A stretch of 64,000 nucleotides of DNA from Halomonas qaidamensis. GTDB taxonomy: Bacteria > Pseudomonadota > Gammaproteobacteria > Pseudomonadales > Halomonadaceae. Position 1 is the first letter of the stretch. The number at the start of each line of letters is the position of its first letter. The stretch is taken from contig NZ_CP080627.1 of assembly GCF_025917315.1 (NCBI RefSeq), positions 3,348,001-3,412,000 of the forward strand, written 5' to 3'. Below the pieces are notes generated by a model. The model saw only the letters and a program-made list of their open reading frames with translations. It made no database searches and was not told the origin of the DNA. This document shows positions 34,536-43,832 of the stretch, in pieces. The position numbers and the translations under genes are program-made.

Positions 34536-36251
34536 TTAAAACAAATGATAACGCTGGGCTAGCGGCAGTTCGGTGGCGGGCTCGCAGGTGAGTAACTCGC
34601 CATCGCAGCGCACTTCATAGGTTTGTGGGTCAACGGTGAGCTCTGGACAGGCGTCGTTGAGTTTCATATCTTTTTTACGCACGCCGCGCACGTTCTTGCA
34701 TGCCGCCAACGTGCTATGCAGGCCCAGGCGCTCTTTAACCCCCGCATCAATGGCAGCTTGGCTAACAAAATGTAGCCGGGTTTGGCTAGCGGCCTTTCCA
34801 AACGCCCCAAACATAAAGCGATAATGCACTGGCTGGGGCGTGGGAATAGACGCATTGGGGTCGCCCATGGGCGCTGCCGCAATCATGCCGCCTTTAATGA
34901 TCAGCGAGGGCTTTACACCGAAGAATGCAGGCTTCCAGAGCACTAAATCCGCCAGCTTGCCAACTTCGATAGAACCTACCTCATGGGCAATGCCGTGGGT
35001 AATGGCAGGATTAATGGTGTATTTGGCGATATAACGCTTGGCGCGCAGGTTATCCGCGCCCAACGCTTCATCTTCGGGCAATAAACCGCGCTGCACCTTC
35101 ATTTTATGGGCTGTTTGCCAGGTACGGCAGACCACTTCGCCCACTCGCCCCATGGCTTGGGAGTCCGAGGCAATCATCGAGATCACGCCCAAGTCGTGAA
35201 GAATATCTTCGGCGGCGATCGTTTCACGGCGAATACGTGAGTCGGCAAAGGCCACATCTTCAGGAATGTTGGGGTCTAAGTGGTGGCAGACCATCAACAT
35301 ATCCAGGTGTTCGTCGATGGTGTTAACCGTATAAGGCCGCGTCGGATTAGTGGAAGACGGCAGCACGTACTCTTTTGAGCAGGCGGTCAGGATATCCGGC
35401 GCGTGACCGCCGCCTGCCCCTTCCGTGTGGTAGGTGTGAATACCGCGCTCTTTAAACGCCGCCAGGGTGTCTTCCACAAAGCCGGATTCATTGAGCGTGT
35501 CGGTGTGGATCGCGATCTGCACATCGTACTTTTCTGCCACGCTGAGGCAGTTATCAATGGAAGCAGGCGTGGTGCCCCAGTCTTCGTGGAGCTTTAGCCC
35601 CATGGCACCCGCTTCCAGCTGCGCTTCTAATGCCTCTGGCAGGCTGGCATTGCCTTTGCCTAACAGACCAATATTCATCGGCAGGTCGTCCACCGCTTGC
35701 AGCATTTTGCCAATATGCCACGCGCCAGGCGTGCAGGTTGTCGCATTAGAGCCCGTTGCGGGGCCAGTGCCGCCGCCCAACATAGTGGTTACGCCGCTCA
35801 TCAGCGCTTCTTCTACCTGTTGGGGGCAAATAAAGTGAATATGCGCGTCAATACCGCCAGCGGTGAGAATCTTGCCTTCGCCTGAGATAATTTCAGTGCC
35901 GGGGCCAATCACTATATCCACATCCGGCTGAGTGTCGGGATTACCTGCCTTGCCAATCGCCGCGATGCGTCCGCTTTGCAGGCCAACATCGGCTTTCACA
36001 ATGCCCCACCAGTCTAAAATCAGCGCATTGGTAATCACCGTATCCATCACCGTGTGATCAACACGCTGGCTTTGCCCCATGCCATCGCGGATAACCTTAC
36101 CGCCGCCGAACTTCACCTCGTCGCCGTAGTGGGTAGCGTCTTTCTCTACCTCGATCCACAGCTCGGTATCGCCCAGGCGCACTCGGTCGCCCACCGTGGG
36201 GCCGTACATATCGGCGTAAGCTTGCCGACTGATTTTGTTAACCGGTTTCAT
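34536..36251 (-). CDS. ureC: Urease alpha (catalytic) subunit
   Basis: A 571-residue amidohydrolase that hydrolyses urea to ammonia and carbamate at a dinickel centre. Visible are the metal His pair in [13 protein letters not shown], the carbamylated-Lys site [10 protein letters not shown], the metal His regions [12 protein letters not shown] and [13 protein letters not shown], the flap MVCHHL and the [11 protein letters not shown] block with [10 protein letters not shown] following. Length and all active-site segments are intact. The ATG overlaps the ureB stop by four bases. Confidence 0.98.
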   Translation of the reverse strand: MKPVNKISRQAYADMYGPTVGDRVRLGDTELWIEVEKDATHYGDEVKFGGGKVIRDGMGQSQRVDHTVMDTVITNALILDWWGIVKADVGLQSGRIAAIGKAGNPDTQPDVDIVIGPGTEIISGEGKILTAGGIDAHIHFICPQQVEEALMSGVTTMLGGGTGPATGSNATTCTPGAWHIGKMLQAVDDLPMNIGLLGKGNASLPEALEAQLEAGAMGLKLHEDWGTTPASIDNCLSVAEKYDVQIAIHTDTLNESGFVEDTLAAFKERGIHTYHTEGAGGGHAPDILTACSKEYVLPSSTNPTRPYTVNTIDEHLDMLMVCHHLDPNIPEDVAFADSRIRRETIAAEDILHDLGVISMIASDSQAMGRVGEVVCRTWQTAHKMKVQRGLLPEDEALGADNLRAKRYIAKYTINPAITHGIAHEVGSIEVGKLADLVLWKPAFFGVKPSLIIKGGMIAAAPMGDPNASIPTPQPVHYRFMFGAFGKAASQTRLHFVSQAAIDAGVKERLGLHSTLAACKNVRGVRKKDMKLNDACPELTVDPQTYEVRCDGELLTCEPATELPLAQRYHLF

Positions 36252-36583
36252 TGCTTACCTCCATCGAGCGCACCCATCACATCGCCACGGAAGCCGTAAA
36301 TTTCGCGCTTACCGACGAAGGGAATTAGCGTGACCTCGCGGGTCTGGCCAGGCTCAAAGCGAATCGCGGTGCCCGCTGCCACGTCTAAGCGAAAGCCACG
36401 GGCTTTGCTACGATCAAACACCAGTGCGGGGTTGGCTTCAGCGAAGTGGTAGTGAGAGCCGATCTGAATGGGGCGGTCACCGGTATTGGCCACTTCGACG
36501 CTAATCCGCTCGCGACCCACGCATAGCTCAATATCACCGTCTTTTAACTGGTACTGTCCTGGAATCATTGGGCCGGAAATCAT
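36248..36583 (-). CDS. ureB: Urease beta subunit
   Basis: A 111-residue structural subunit. AGGAGG five bases before the ATG at 36583 fixes the start. Family signatures are MIPGQYQL near the N-terminus, [36 protein letters not shown] and [12 protein letters not shown]. It packs with UreA and UreC into the (alpha-beta-gamma)3 urease. It is translationally coupled to ureC. Confidence 0.97.
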   Translation of the reverse strand: MISGPMIPGQYQLKDGDIELCVGRERISVEVANTGDRPIQIGSHYHFAEANPALVFDRSKARGFRLDVAAGTAIRFEPGQTREVTLIPFVGKREIYGFRGDVMGALDGGKQ

Positions 36584-36606
36584 GGCAGCCTCCTGGTTGC
36601 TGACGA

Positions 36607-36909
36607 CTAGTTGATTGGCGTGTGAACGGTCACAAGCTTGGTGCCATCCGGAAAGGTGGCTTCTACCTGCACCTCATCCACCATTTCCGCCACGCCATCC
36701 ATCACGTCGTCACGGCTAAGGATTTCACGGCCGTAGCTCATTAAATCGGCGACACTTCTGCCGTCACGGGCACCTTCAATGATTTCAAAGCTGATCAGCG
36801 CGACGGCTTCGGGGTAGTTAAGCTTTAGGCCGCGCGCTTTGCGGCGTTCGGCAAGCTGGGCAGCAGAAAACAGCAGCAGCTTGTCTTTGTCTCGTGGGGT
36901 CAGTTCCAT
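36607..36909 (-). CDS. ureA: Urease gamma subunit
   Basis: The frame runs to 36945, but GGAG five bases before the ATG at 36909 and the usual length of 100 residues favour that start ([17 protein letters not shown]). Conserved parts are [35 protein letters not shown] and MYGREIL-like [15 protein letters not shown]. It is the first gene of the ureABCEFG unit and lies behind its own sigma54-type promoter (37023-37037) rather than directly after ureD, which is displaced by 8.8 kb. Confidence 0.96.
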   Translation of the reverse strand: MELTPRDKDKLLLFSAAQLAERRKARGLKLNYPEAVALISFEIIEGARDGRSVADLMSYGREILSRDDVMDGVAEMVDEVQVEATFPDGTKLVTVHTPIN

Positions 36910-37022
36910 GGGGGCTCCATTGGCTTGATCAGTGGGAGCGCTCAACAGAAACGACGGTGCAGGATTCGGAACAACGCTCCCAGACTATCGAAACCGAGCA
37001 CGCCTATTTGAAGCAATACAGC

Positions 37023-37037
37023 GCAACCGCCGTACCA
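37023..37037 (-). promoter_or_regulatory. Sigma54 (RpoN) promoter of ureA
   Basis: On the minus strand the 15-mer TGGTACGGCGGTTGC matches the sigma54 consensus TGGCACG-N4-TTGC at every fixed position but one, with the invariant GG and GC correctly spaced. It lies 114 bp before the ureA start. The bases just upstream (ACCAAAATGGT) are shared with the ureD promoter. Confidence 0.75.
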
Positions 37038-37104
37038 AAATGGTGAATAAAAAAAATAGTTATTATTATTCAATAGTTTGAAAAATATCGACTTTCTCTT
37101 ATTC

Positions 37105-37160
37105 GCACCAAAAGTGCACCACGTTAATTAACCAACCCTTTAATCGCACCAAAAAAGTGC
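37105..37160 (-). promoter_or_regulatory. NtrC-like enhancer sites upstream of ureA
   Basis: Two palindromes follow the NtrC half-site rule GCAC...GTGC: GCAC-N5-GTGC at 37105-37117 and GCAC-CAAAAAA-GTGC at 37146-37160. The second has the canonical seven-base gap and an A-rich centre like the glnA enhancer. They lie about 70 and 110 bp upstream of the sigma54 promoter, a normal enhancer distance. Confidence 0.6.
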
Positions 37161-37282
37161 AACAAAACTCCCCGTTTAGCACTTACTATCAAATAGAAAT
37201 AAAACACATTACTATTTGAACGCGTCTTTTAAATAAGGCTTTTGTTGAGCCTCTATTTCTACATCAGGTTGAGACACACCAC

Positions 37283-38218
37283 GTGACCATCAGCACCCGC
37301 TATACCGTTGATCATTTTTTGGGCTACGGACGCCGATACAGTATCGATTACTGCTTTCCCATCACCTCCAACGCTGCCTGTACGCCGAAAACATCGATCG
37401 CTCAAGGACGTGTAGAAGACGTTAGCTTAGCGGCGGGTGTGGAACTTTTTATTTCTGATTTGGAGGTGCTGCGACCTTATCAATCGTTCTCTAAGGGCAA
37501 TACCGACCTGCTGATTGTGGTGATGTTAGAAGGCTGCGCACATTTCGATATTGATGGCAAAAAGCGTTGGATAACAGCAGGGGAAGCTTGCTGGCTAAGG
37601 CTGGATACAGGTTTAACGCTAAGCGCTTTTCATCCTGCTAATCAACGGCTTCGCACGCTATGCCTGTCGCTCGACGCATCAGCGATGCACGCTTGGTATG
37701 GTGCTCACATCTCATCGGCATCCCCCCATGTCTGGCAACTCAGTCCTGGGTTACAGCTAACCATCGATGAAGCGTGCCGTGCTTCCAGTAGCGCTGAGTC
37801 ACAGCGCATGCGCTTTCAGGGATTAGCACTGCAAATCATCGCCCAGGGGCTGGACTGCCGTTCGCCATACACAGCTAACAATGGCGCACTGTATCGACAG
37901 CGCTTGGCGCTAATACGCCGCTGGCTGGATGAAGAGCCGTCGTTTGACCACACGCTGCAACGCTTAGCGGATCGCGCGGCCATGAGCCCAAGTACGCTAA
38001 TGCGGCATTTCAAGATGGCTTATGGCCTAGCGCCCATCGACTATTTGCGGAAGCGTCGGCTTTCGCTAGCCCGCGAGCTGCTGCTGAGCGGCCACAGCGT
38101 TCAACAAGCGGCACATTTAAGCGGCTACCGTCATGCCAGCAACTTTATTACTGCATTCAAGAAAAACTACGGTATCTCGCCGGGTGCTTTGACAGAAAGT
38201 TCCCTTAAACGCCCCTAA
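37283..38218 (+). CDS. AraC-family transcription regulator, PchR-like
   Basis: A 311-residue regulator starting at GTG. The N-terminal ligand half (about 1-200) has the PchR/iron-regulator style stretch LLIVVMLEGCAHFDIDGKKR and a Trp/Leu-rich core. The C-terminal AraC DNA-binding domain (about 215-308) carries two helix-turn-helix units: LADRAAMSPSTLMRHFKMAYG and VQQAAHLSGYRHASNFITAFKKNYG. Such proteins sense ferric siderophore and activate uptake genes. It is divergent from ureA and lies 98 bp before the TonB receptor start region, marking the left edge of the iron block. Confidence 0.88.
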   Translation: MTISTRYTVDHFLGYGRRYSIDYCFPITSNAACTPKTSIAQGRVEDVSLAAGVELFISDLEVLRPYQSFSKGNTDLLIVVMLEGCAHFDIDGKKRWITAGEACWLRLDTGLTLSAFHPANQRLRTLCLSLDASAMHAWYGAHISSASPHVWQLSPGLQLTIDEACRASSSAESQRMRFQGLALQIIAQGLDCRSPYTANNGALYRQRLALIRRWLDEEPSFDHTLQRLADRAAMSPSTLMRHFKMAYGLAPIDYLRKRRLSLARELLLSGHSVQQAAHLSGYRHASNFITAFKKNYGISPGALTESSLKRP

Positions 38219-38286
38219 AACGAGACGGCTGACGTTTGCGCATAATCAATTGCGCGGCGGGCATAACCACCCGCCCACCATAAGTG

Positions 38287-38306
38287 GAATAATTCTCATT
38301 ATGAAA
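38287..38306 (+). promoter_or_regulatory. Candidate Fur box before the TonB receptor gene
   Basis: GGAATAATTCTCATTATGAA shows 12 of 19 matches to the Fur consensus GATAATGATAATCATTATC, with an intact right half (TCATTAT). It lies about 40 bp upstream of the receptor start, a typical repressor position. Confidence 0.55.
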
Positions 38307-38345
38307 TACTAACTATTGGCAACATCCACTTTGGAAAACCGCTCC

Positions 38346-40490
38346 ATGCCATTTTCATATCGATCAACATGCACTGCGCTTATTCTTTCCTACCCGTTGT
38401 TTGCTTTCGCTGAAGCTCCTGACGAAACATTGGACAATTTGCTCGTCACCGGTGAGCGCCTCAGCACCAGCAGTGAGGGCACTCAACGCTATACAGTTCC
38501 CGCTAGTCGCAGTGCGGTTGGGCTGTCATTAACGCCACGCGAGACCCCCCAATCGACAAGTGTTATTACTCGCCAGCAGATCGACGACCGTGCGGTACAG
38601 ACAGGCGGTGATGTTTTAGCCCAAGTACCCGGTGTTTCGCCAAGCCGAGCTGACAGTAACCGAATTAGCTATGCCGCGCGTGGCTTCTCGATACGTAGCG
38701 TTCAGTTTGACGGACTCAGCATTCCGCTCAGTGGTTTTTGGAATTTTGGCGATACCGACTGGGATGCTGCGATTTATGACCGTGTTGAAGTGGTGCGCGG
38801 GGCAACCGGTTTATTGACCGGCGCTGGTGAACCTTCGGCAAGCGTTAACTTTATTCGCAAACGTCCGTTATCCGAAGCCGCTGCGTCTGTTTCCGCAGGC
38901 ATCGGCTGTTGGGATCGTCGCCGCGCCACTGCGGATGTGTCTGTACCGTTAAGCAGCGACGGCACAACAGGGGCCCGCTTTGTCGTGGCTAAAGGTCAGA
39001 ACGATAGCTTTATCTCTCATCTCGAAGATGACCATGAGACACTTTACGGTGTTATCAGTAGCGAGCTTACCCCCGCTACTCAATTAACCGTAGGGGTTGA
39101 ATATCAGCACAACGAGACGGTTGGCGCAGGGGCCAGTGTCCCGGCTTTTTATGCTGACGGCAGCCGAACGGACTTTGACCGCAGCGCATCTAACAACACC
39201 GACTGGTCAACGTTTTACAACGAGACCACGCGCGTGTTCGCTGACCTTAGTCACCAATTGGATAACGGCTGGACGTTACGCGCCGCCGTTAGCCATAACG
39301 ATGGTAACTATGGCCTAGAGTACCTTTATCGCGGAGGTTTCCCAGACAGGGAGACAGGCCTTGGAATGTCCAGCTCCTTCTTGAATTACCGCGGCAACCG
39401 CACTCAACAAACCGTGAACGTTACAGCCGAAGGTGATTTCAGCTTATTTGGCCGCCAACATGAGCTGGGCTTTGGCTGGATGCATAACGAAGATGACTTT
39501 GAGATAAAACTGGCCACGCCAGTTGGCACACCGCCTTCCGCGGGCAGTTACTTTAATTGGCGAGACAGTGTGGTGGCCAAGCCTCAGTGGGGGGAATTCA
39601 GCAGTTCAGATAATATGCAGGTAACGCAAAGCGGTGGCTATATGGTGTCGCGCTTTTCGTTGAGTGATCCGCTTAATCTCATTCTTGGCGCACGCCTGAG
39701 CGATTGGGAATTGGATCAAACCTACTATGGGTCTGAGCGGAAATACCGATACAGCAACGAAATAACGCCTTATGCGGGCATTATTTACGATATTAATGAC
39801 TACGCCTCTGTTTATGCGAGTTATACCGAGATTTTCCAGTCTCAAAATGCTCGGTATGAGGATGGCTCTCTGCTTGACCCTATTCAGGGTAGCAGCTACG
39901 AGCTAGGCGCTAAGGCAACCCTTCTGAATGGCCAATTGGATAGCAGCATTGCACTGTTTAGAACAGAGCAAAATGGTGTGGCCGAAGCTATTCCTGGCGT
40001 TGATGTGATCGGCCAGCCTGGAACGTCCGCCCACCGCAGTGTTGATGGTAACCAGGTCAATGGCGTAGAGGTCGAATTGATTGGCGAAGTGGCCTCTGGC
40101 TGGAATGTGAGCGCCAGCTATACGCTAGCCAATGCAGAAAATTCCGACGGCGAGCGTACCAACACGACCCATCCGCGCCAACAGGTGAAACTGTTTACCA
40201 CCTACCAACTGCCGGGCGCATGGAGTGGCTTAACATTGGGCGGCGGGGCACGTTGGCAAAGCGATATTTGGCGGAACACATCTAGCCCCAATGGCCAGGT
40301 TAAGGTTGGGCAAGACGCTTACGCCGTTGCTGATCTGATGGCACGCTATCGCTTCAACGATCAATTAAGCGCGCAGTTGAACATCAATAACGTGTTTGAC
40401 AAGGACTACTACGAGCAAATTGGTTTCTACAGCCAGTATTGGCTTGGCGAACCGCGTAGTGCCATCATGTCAATCAACTGGGATTGGTGA
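38346..40490 (+). CDS. TonB-dependent ferric-siderophore receptor
   Basis: The frame begins at a TTG (38316), but the ATG at 38346 gives a 714-residue protein with a proper signal peptide (MPFSYRSTCTALILSYPLFA, cleavage near AEA). A TonB-box region (DNLLVTGER) and a plug domain (about 45-150; RETPQSTSVITRQQIDDR, RGFSIRSVQFDG, VEVVRGATGLLTGAGEPSAS) follow, then a 22-strand barrel ending in the aromatic terminus SIMSINWDW. The plug style matches FhuE/FoxA/FpvA-type receptors for hydroxamate or mixed siderophores. No siderophore biosynthesis genes are present, so it may import foreign siderophores. Seven bases separate it from the binding-protein gene. Confidence 0.94.
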   Translation: MPFSYRSTCTALILSYPLFAFAEAPDETLDNLLVTGERLSTSSEGTQRYTVPASRSAVGLSLTPRETPQSTSVITRQQIDDRAVQTGGDVLAQVPGVSPSRADSNRISYAARGFSIRSVQFDGLSIPLSGFWNFGDTDWDAAIYDRVEVVRGATGLLTGAGEPSASVNFIRKRPLSEAAASVSAGIGCWDRRRATADVSVPLSSDGTTGARFVVAKGQNDSFISHLEDDHETLYGVISSELTPATQLTVGVEYQHNETVGAGASVPAFYADGSRTDFDRSASNNTDWSTFYNETTRVFADLSHQLDNGWTLRAAVSHNDGNYGLEYLYRGGFPDRETGLGMSSSFLNYRGNRTQQTVNVTAEGDFSLFGRQHELGFGWMHNEDDFEIKLATPVGTPPSAGSYFNWRDSVVAKPQWGEFSSSDNMQVTQSGGYMVSRFSLSDPLNLILGARLSDWELDQTYYGSERKYRYSNEITPYAGIIYDINDYASVYASYTEIFQSQNARYEDGSLLDPIQGSSYELGAKATLLNGQLDSSIALFRTEQNGVAEAIPGVDVIGQPGTSAHRSVDGNQVNGVEVELIGEVASGWNVSASYTLANAENSDGERTNTTHPRQQVKLFTTYQLPGAWSGLTLGGGARWQSDIWRNTSSPNGQVKVGQDAYAVADLMARYRFNDQLSAQLNINNVFDKDYYEQIGFYSQYWLGEPRSAIMSINWDW

Positions 40491-40497
40491 GAAGCTA

Positions 40498-41475
40498 ATG
40501 ATGCTGCGCTCATTCATCACGCTGCTCATTGCGGCTGCCCCCATGACGGGGGCAGTGGCTGATGCCTCTCTCTTTCCCGTTGTCATCCAAAGCCCACTGG
40601 GAACAGCCACTATTGACGAGCCACCTCAGCGCGTCGTTACCCTTGGCGTTGGTGCTGACGATATTGCTCTTTCACTTGGTATTGTGCCGGTAGGCGTCAG
40701 CCGTGCGGAGTGGGGAGGCGATGAGGACGGCTATTGGCCATGGGTACGAGACGCTCTGGAAGCACAGGCAACGCCGCTCCCCTCGACGATTACGCAATAC
40801 CCAGAGCTGGATGTTGAAGCACTGCTCGCGCTGGAGCCGGATGTCATTTTGGCGCCTTCCAGTGGTGTTCCAGACACCATTTATGATCTGTTGTCGCCAC
40901 TGGTGCCCATTGTCGCTTACCCGGAGCGCCCTTATCTCACCTCTGTCGATGAGCAGATTGAACGTATTGCAGAAGCGCTTGGCGTGCCGGCGGAAGGTGC
41001 TGCCTTAATGCGTCATCTCGACACATCGCTGAGGACTGCAGGCGAGGCTTACCCAGGCCTTGCGGAGACCACTTTTGCTTATGTACGACCCGACCCAGCC
41101 TCTGGAAATGTCTCCGTGTATTTAGCAGATGACCCTCGCGTTGGCACGCTGACAGGCCTTGGGCTTCAGTTGTCACCAACGGTTGAAGGCCTATCACCAA
41201 GCGGCAATCACTTTGCGCACTATCTAGGGTTTGAGCATCTTCCCATGCTGGAAGATGTCGATTTAGTGGTCTCTTGGTATCACAGCGAAGAGCAGCGCGA
41301 TAGAGTGGCTGAGCTACCGCTTTTTGCGTCTTTGCCAGCCATTTCACATGGCCGCTATCTGGCGCTGACCGATCAACCATTAATCGTTGCTAGTTCTGCC
41401 GGCTCGCCACTAGCGACTCAATGGATGATCGAGCGGCTATTGCCACGCCTTGCCGAGGCAGCTGAACGGCGATGA
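40498..41475 (+). CDS. Ferric-siderophore ABC transporter periplasmic binding protein
   Basis: The longer frame from 40396 overlaps the receptor gene; the ATG at 40498 begins a signal peptide (MMLRSFITLLIAAAPMTGAVA) and gives 325 residues. FecB/FhuD-type class III features are PPQRVVTLGVGADDIALSLG, VEALLALEPDVILA and a long backbone helix between the lobes. Its stop overlaps the next permease by four bases. It delivers iron-siderophore from the TonB receptor to the permease pair. Confidence 0.92.
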   Translation: MMLRSFITLLIAAAPMTGAVADASLFPVVIQSPLGTATIDEPPQRVVTLGVGADDIALSLGIVPVGVSRAEWGGDEDGYWPWVRDALEAQATPLPSTITQYPELDVEALLALEPDVILAPSSGVPDTIYDLLSPLVPIVAYPERPYLTSVDEQIERIAEALGVPAEGAALMRHLDTSLRTAGEAYPGLAETTFAYVRPDPASGNVSVYLADDPRVGTLTGLGLQLSPTVEGLSPSGNHFAHYLGFEHLPMLEDVDLVVSWYHSEEQRDRVAELPLFASLPAISHGRYLALTDQPLIVASSAGSPLATQWMIERLLPRLAEAAERR

Positions 41476-42503
41476 ATGCTGAAGCTGGCATGGTGAACGG
41501 CCTATCTCCTTCTCTATCTCCTTCTTTACGGCAGCGAACACGCTGGCTGGCAGGGCTAATAGGGGCGGTACTTCTGTTTGGCTGGGCCAACCTCTCGGTG
41601 GGAGCAGAACACCTTACCCCTTATCAAGTATGGCGGGCGCTTCAAACAGCAGGCCCCAGCTACGCCAACGACTTAGTGGAAGCTCGTCTCTCACGCACAC
41701 TGCTCGCCATCGCTACCGGCGCTGCGCTTGCCGTCGCCGGTACGCTGCTACAAAATTTGACCCGCAACCCACTTGCCGAGCCGGGGCTTCTGGGCATCAA
41801 TGCAGGCGCAGCCGCGTCTCTGGTCACCGCTGGCTTGGTGCTTGGCTCGTTGCCTGCAGGCGCTTTTTGGTTAGCGCTACCTGGTGCGCTTATAGTGGCT
41901 GTTTTGGTAGGCGTTCAGAGCGCTTATCGCCAGCATGACCCATCACACCTGCTGCTGTTAGGGGCGGCGCTTAACGCCGTTCTATTTGCCTACGTACAAG
42001 CCATTACCCTTACCCACCCTGCCTTATTTGCCAACTATCGCTTCTGGATCGTTGGGTCCATCAATGGGCATTCGCTAGATGAGGCCCAGCGGCTATTTGG
42101 CTGGATAGCGGTCGGGCTAGGCCTGTCGTTTATCCTCCCGCGCTTTTTGCACGTCCTACAAATGGGTGACGGCGTGACGAAAGCGCTGGGACTGAATGCG
42201 GGTTGTTTGAGGCTGGCGGTGCTTAGCGGTAGCGCGTTGCTAGCGGCAATTTCAACCGCCACAGTAGGCCCTATCGCCTTCGTGGGCTTAGCCGTACCGT
42301 TATTGGCCAAAAAAATTGCCGGTCATTACATTTATTGGCAACTTGCCATCGCGCTGGTGATGGGCCCCCTAATGATGATACTCGCAGACCTGCTCGCACG
42401 CCTTTTGCTAAGCCCTTCTGAAATCATGACTGGGATCCTGACGGCGCTGCTAGGCGCGCCATTTCTATTAGTCGCTTTGCGCATTAACCAGCGCGCTGTG
42501 TGA
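41472..42503 (+). CDS. Iron-siderophore ABC permease (FecC/FepD type)
   Basis: A 343-residue FecCD-family permease with about ten helices. Landmarks are RLSRTLLAIATGAALAVAGT, LLQNLTRNPLAEPGLLGINAG, FLHVLQMGDGVTKALGLNAG and the EAA-like cytoplasmic-loop segment with TVGPIAFVGLAVPLLAK. It forms a heterodimer with the next gene's product. Confidence 0.94.
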   Translation: MNAEAGMVNGLSPSLSPSLRQRTRWLAGLIGAVLLFGWANLSVGAEHLTPYQVWRALQTAGPSYANDLVEARLSRTLLAIATGAALAVAGTLLQNLTRNPLAEPGLLGINAGAAASLVTAGLVLGSLPAGAFWLALPGALIVAVLVGVQSAYRQHDPSHLLLLGAALNAVLFAYVQAITLTHPALFANYRFWIVGSINGHSLDEAQRLFGWIAVGLGLSFILPRFLHVLQMGDGVTKALGLNAGCLRLAVLSGSALLAAISTATVGPIAFVGLAVPLLAKKIAGHYIYWQLAIALVMGPLMMILADLLARLLLSPSEIMTGILTALLGAPFLLVALRINQRAV

Positions 42504-42506
42504 GCC

Positions 42507-43556
42507 ATGATGAAACGCTTTAATACGTTACTGCCAGCCTCCCGTCTTTTGCTTCCCCGTCGTTTGCCATCCTGTCTTTTGCCATCCCTAGCTTTAGCCC
42601 CCTACATGTTGGCCAGCATCATCGCTTTAGGGCTATTACTTGGTTCTCTGATGCTGGGAAGCCAAGGACTTAGTAAAGAAGCGCTTGGGCACCTTATCCA
42701 AGGTAATGCGACACCGTTTGAACAGTGGCAGGCGTTTACGCTGCGCTTACCCCGGGCATTCGTCGCGCTGTGTGCTGGGTTTGCGCTAGGCGTATCGGGT
42801 GCCCTGTTTCAAGGCATCACCCGGAACCCATTAGGCAGTCCCGACATTATCGGCCTTACCGCCAGCGCTAGCCTCGGAGCACTGCTGGCAAGCAGTTGGC
42901 TGACGGGCATTGTCTCTACCACGATGGGGGCCGCACTGGGTGCGATCATCGGCACGCTAGCGGTCTATAGCGGCTCTGGGCACGGCTTTCGCCACCCCTC
43001 TTCAATGATTATTGCTGGCATCGCTATCAATGCCTTAGCCCTAGCAGGCGTGCAGCTAAATTTGACGTGGCTGGGACAAGAGCAAGCGCGAGATGCGATG
43101 ATTTGGCTTAGCGGTAGCTTAGCAGGCCGCCAGTGGCACGATCTTTGGCCAATGCTTAGCCTGTGCTTGCTCTTGCTACCCGGTATTGTGCTGATAGCGC
43201 CCCGGCTGCGCCTTATGGCACTTGGCGATCCAGTCGCCAAAAACCTCGGCGTTAACTTGGCAGCATCACGCTTATTAAGTGCCGTAATGGGGGCTTTTCT
43301 GGCGGGTGGAGCGGTTGCGACGGTAGGGCCGATTGCGTTTGTGTCCCTTGCCGCGCCCCAGTTGGCGTTACGCCTTTGGCGAAAACCCGGGCCTCTCCCC
43401 TTAGCGGCAGGTGTGGTCGGCGCCCTACTGCTATTAGCGGCAGACTTAGCGGCTCAGTACTCATTGCCTTCTGGGGCGTTACCCGTCGGTGTTTTAACGG
43501 CCGGGCTGGGCGGTGTCTATTTGGTTTATTTATTAAATCGCCAGCGGCGGGGGTAA
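42507..43556 (+). CDS. Iron-siderophore ABC permease (FecD/FepG type)
   Basis: A 349-residue second FecCD-family permease: RLPRAFVALCAGFALGVSGA, LFQGITRNPLGSPDIIGLTA, ALGDPVAKNLGVNL and TVGPIAFVSLAAPQLALRLW. Two adjacent ATG codons at 42507 and 42510 are possible starts. The expected ATPase gene (FecE/FepC type) does not follow. Instead the next genes are convergent and end one base away, so the ATPase must be supplied from elsewhere in the genome or the system is incomplete. Confidence 0.94.
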   Translation: MMKRFNTLLPASRLLLPRRLPSCLLPSLALAPYMLASIIALGLLLGSLMLGSQGLSKEALGHLIQGNATPFEQWQAFTLRLPRAFVALCAGFALGVSGALFQGITRNPLGSPDIIGLTASASLGALLASSWLTGIVSTTMGAALGAIIGTLAVYSGSGHGFRHPSSMIIAGIAINALALAGVQLNLTWLGQEQARDAMIWLSGSLAGRQWHDLWPMLSLCLLLLPGIVLIAPRLRLMALGDPVAKNLGVNLAASRLLSAVMGAFLAGGAVATVGPIAFVSLAAPQLALRLWRKPGPLPLAAGVVGALLLLAADLAAQYSLPSGALPVGVLTAGLGGVYLVYLLNRQRRG

Positions 43557-43832
43557 TTACGGCTGCTGGCGGAAACGCTCAAACATCGCCAGACCAAGAA
43601 ACACCATTCCCGCCGAGATGCTTAGGCAACCAAGCCATAGCGTTATTGCCAGCCCTGTGCTCCAGGTTTCCATTGCCAACCAAAGCGGCCAACCAAGTAT
43701 CGCGCTGCCCGCCCAGAACCAAGGTTTTTGTTGAGCAGGCTTAAGGCCACAACGGCGTCGATGGCGGCTATCCGATAGCGCAATCAACACAAAGCCAAGT
43801 GCGCTGAGTGTCAGAATCGTGAGGAGCATCAT
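43557..43832 (-). CDS. DUF3325-like small membrane protein
   Basis: A 91-residue protein with three membrane helices and an Arg-rich loop (DSRHRRRCG). Its position at the end of a DUF3649-PepSY-DUF3325 trio is the usual one in iron-uptake loci. Function is unknown; association with ferric-siderophore reduction or uptake is inferred from neighbours. It overlaps the PepSY gene by four bases. Confidence 0.75.
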   Translation of the reverse strand: MMLLTILTLSALGFVLIALSDSRHRRRCGLKPAQQKPWFWAGSAILGWPLWLAMETWSTGLAITLWLGCLSISAGMVFLGLAMFERFRQQP

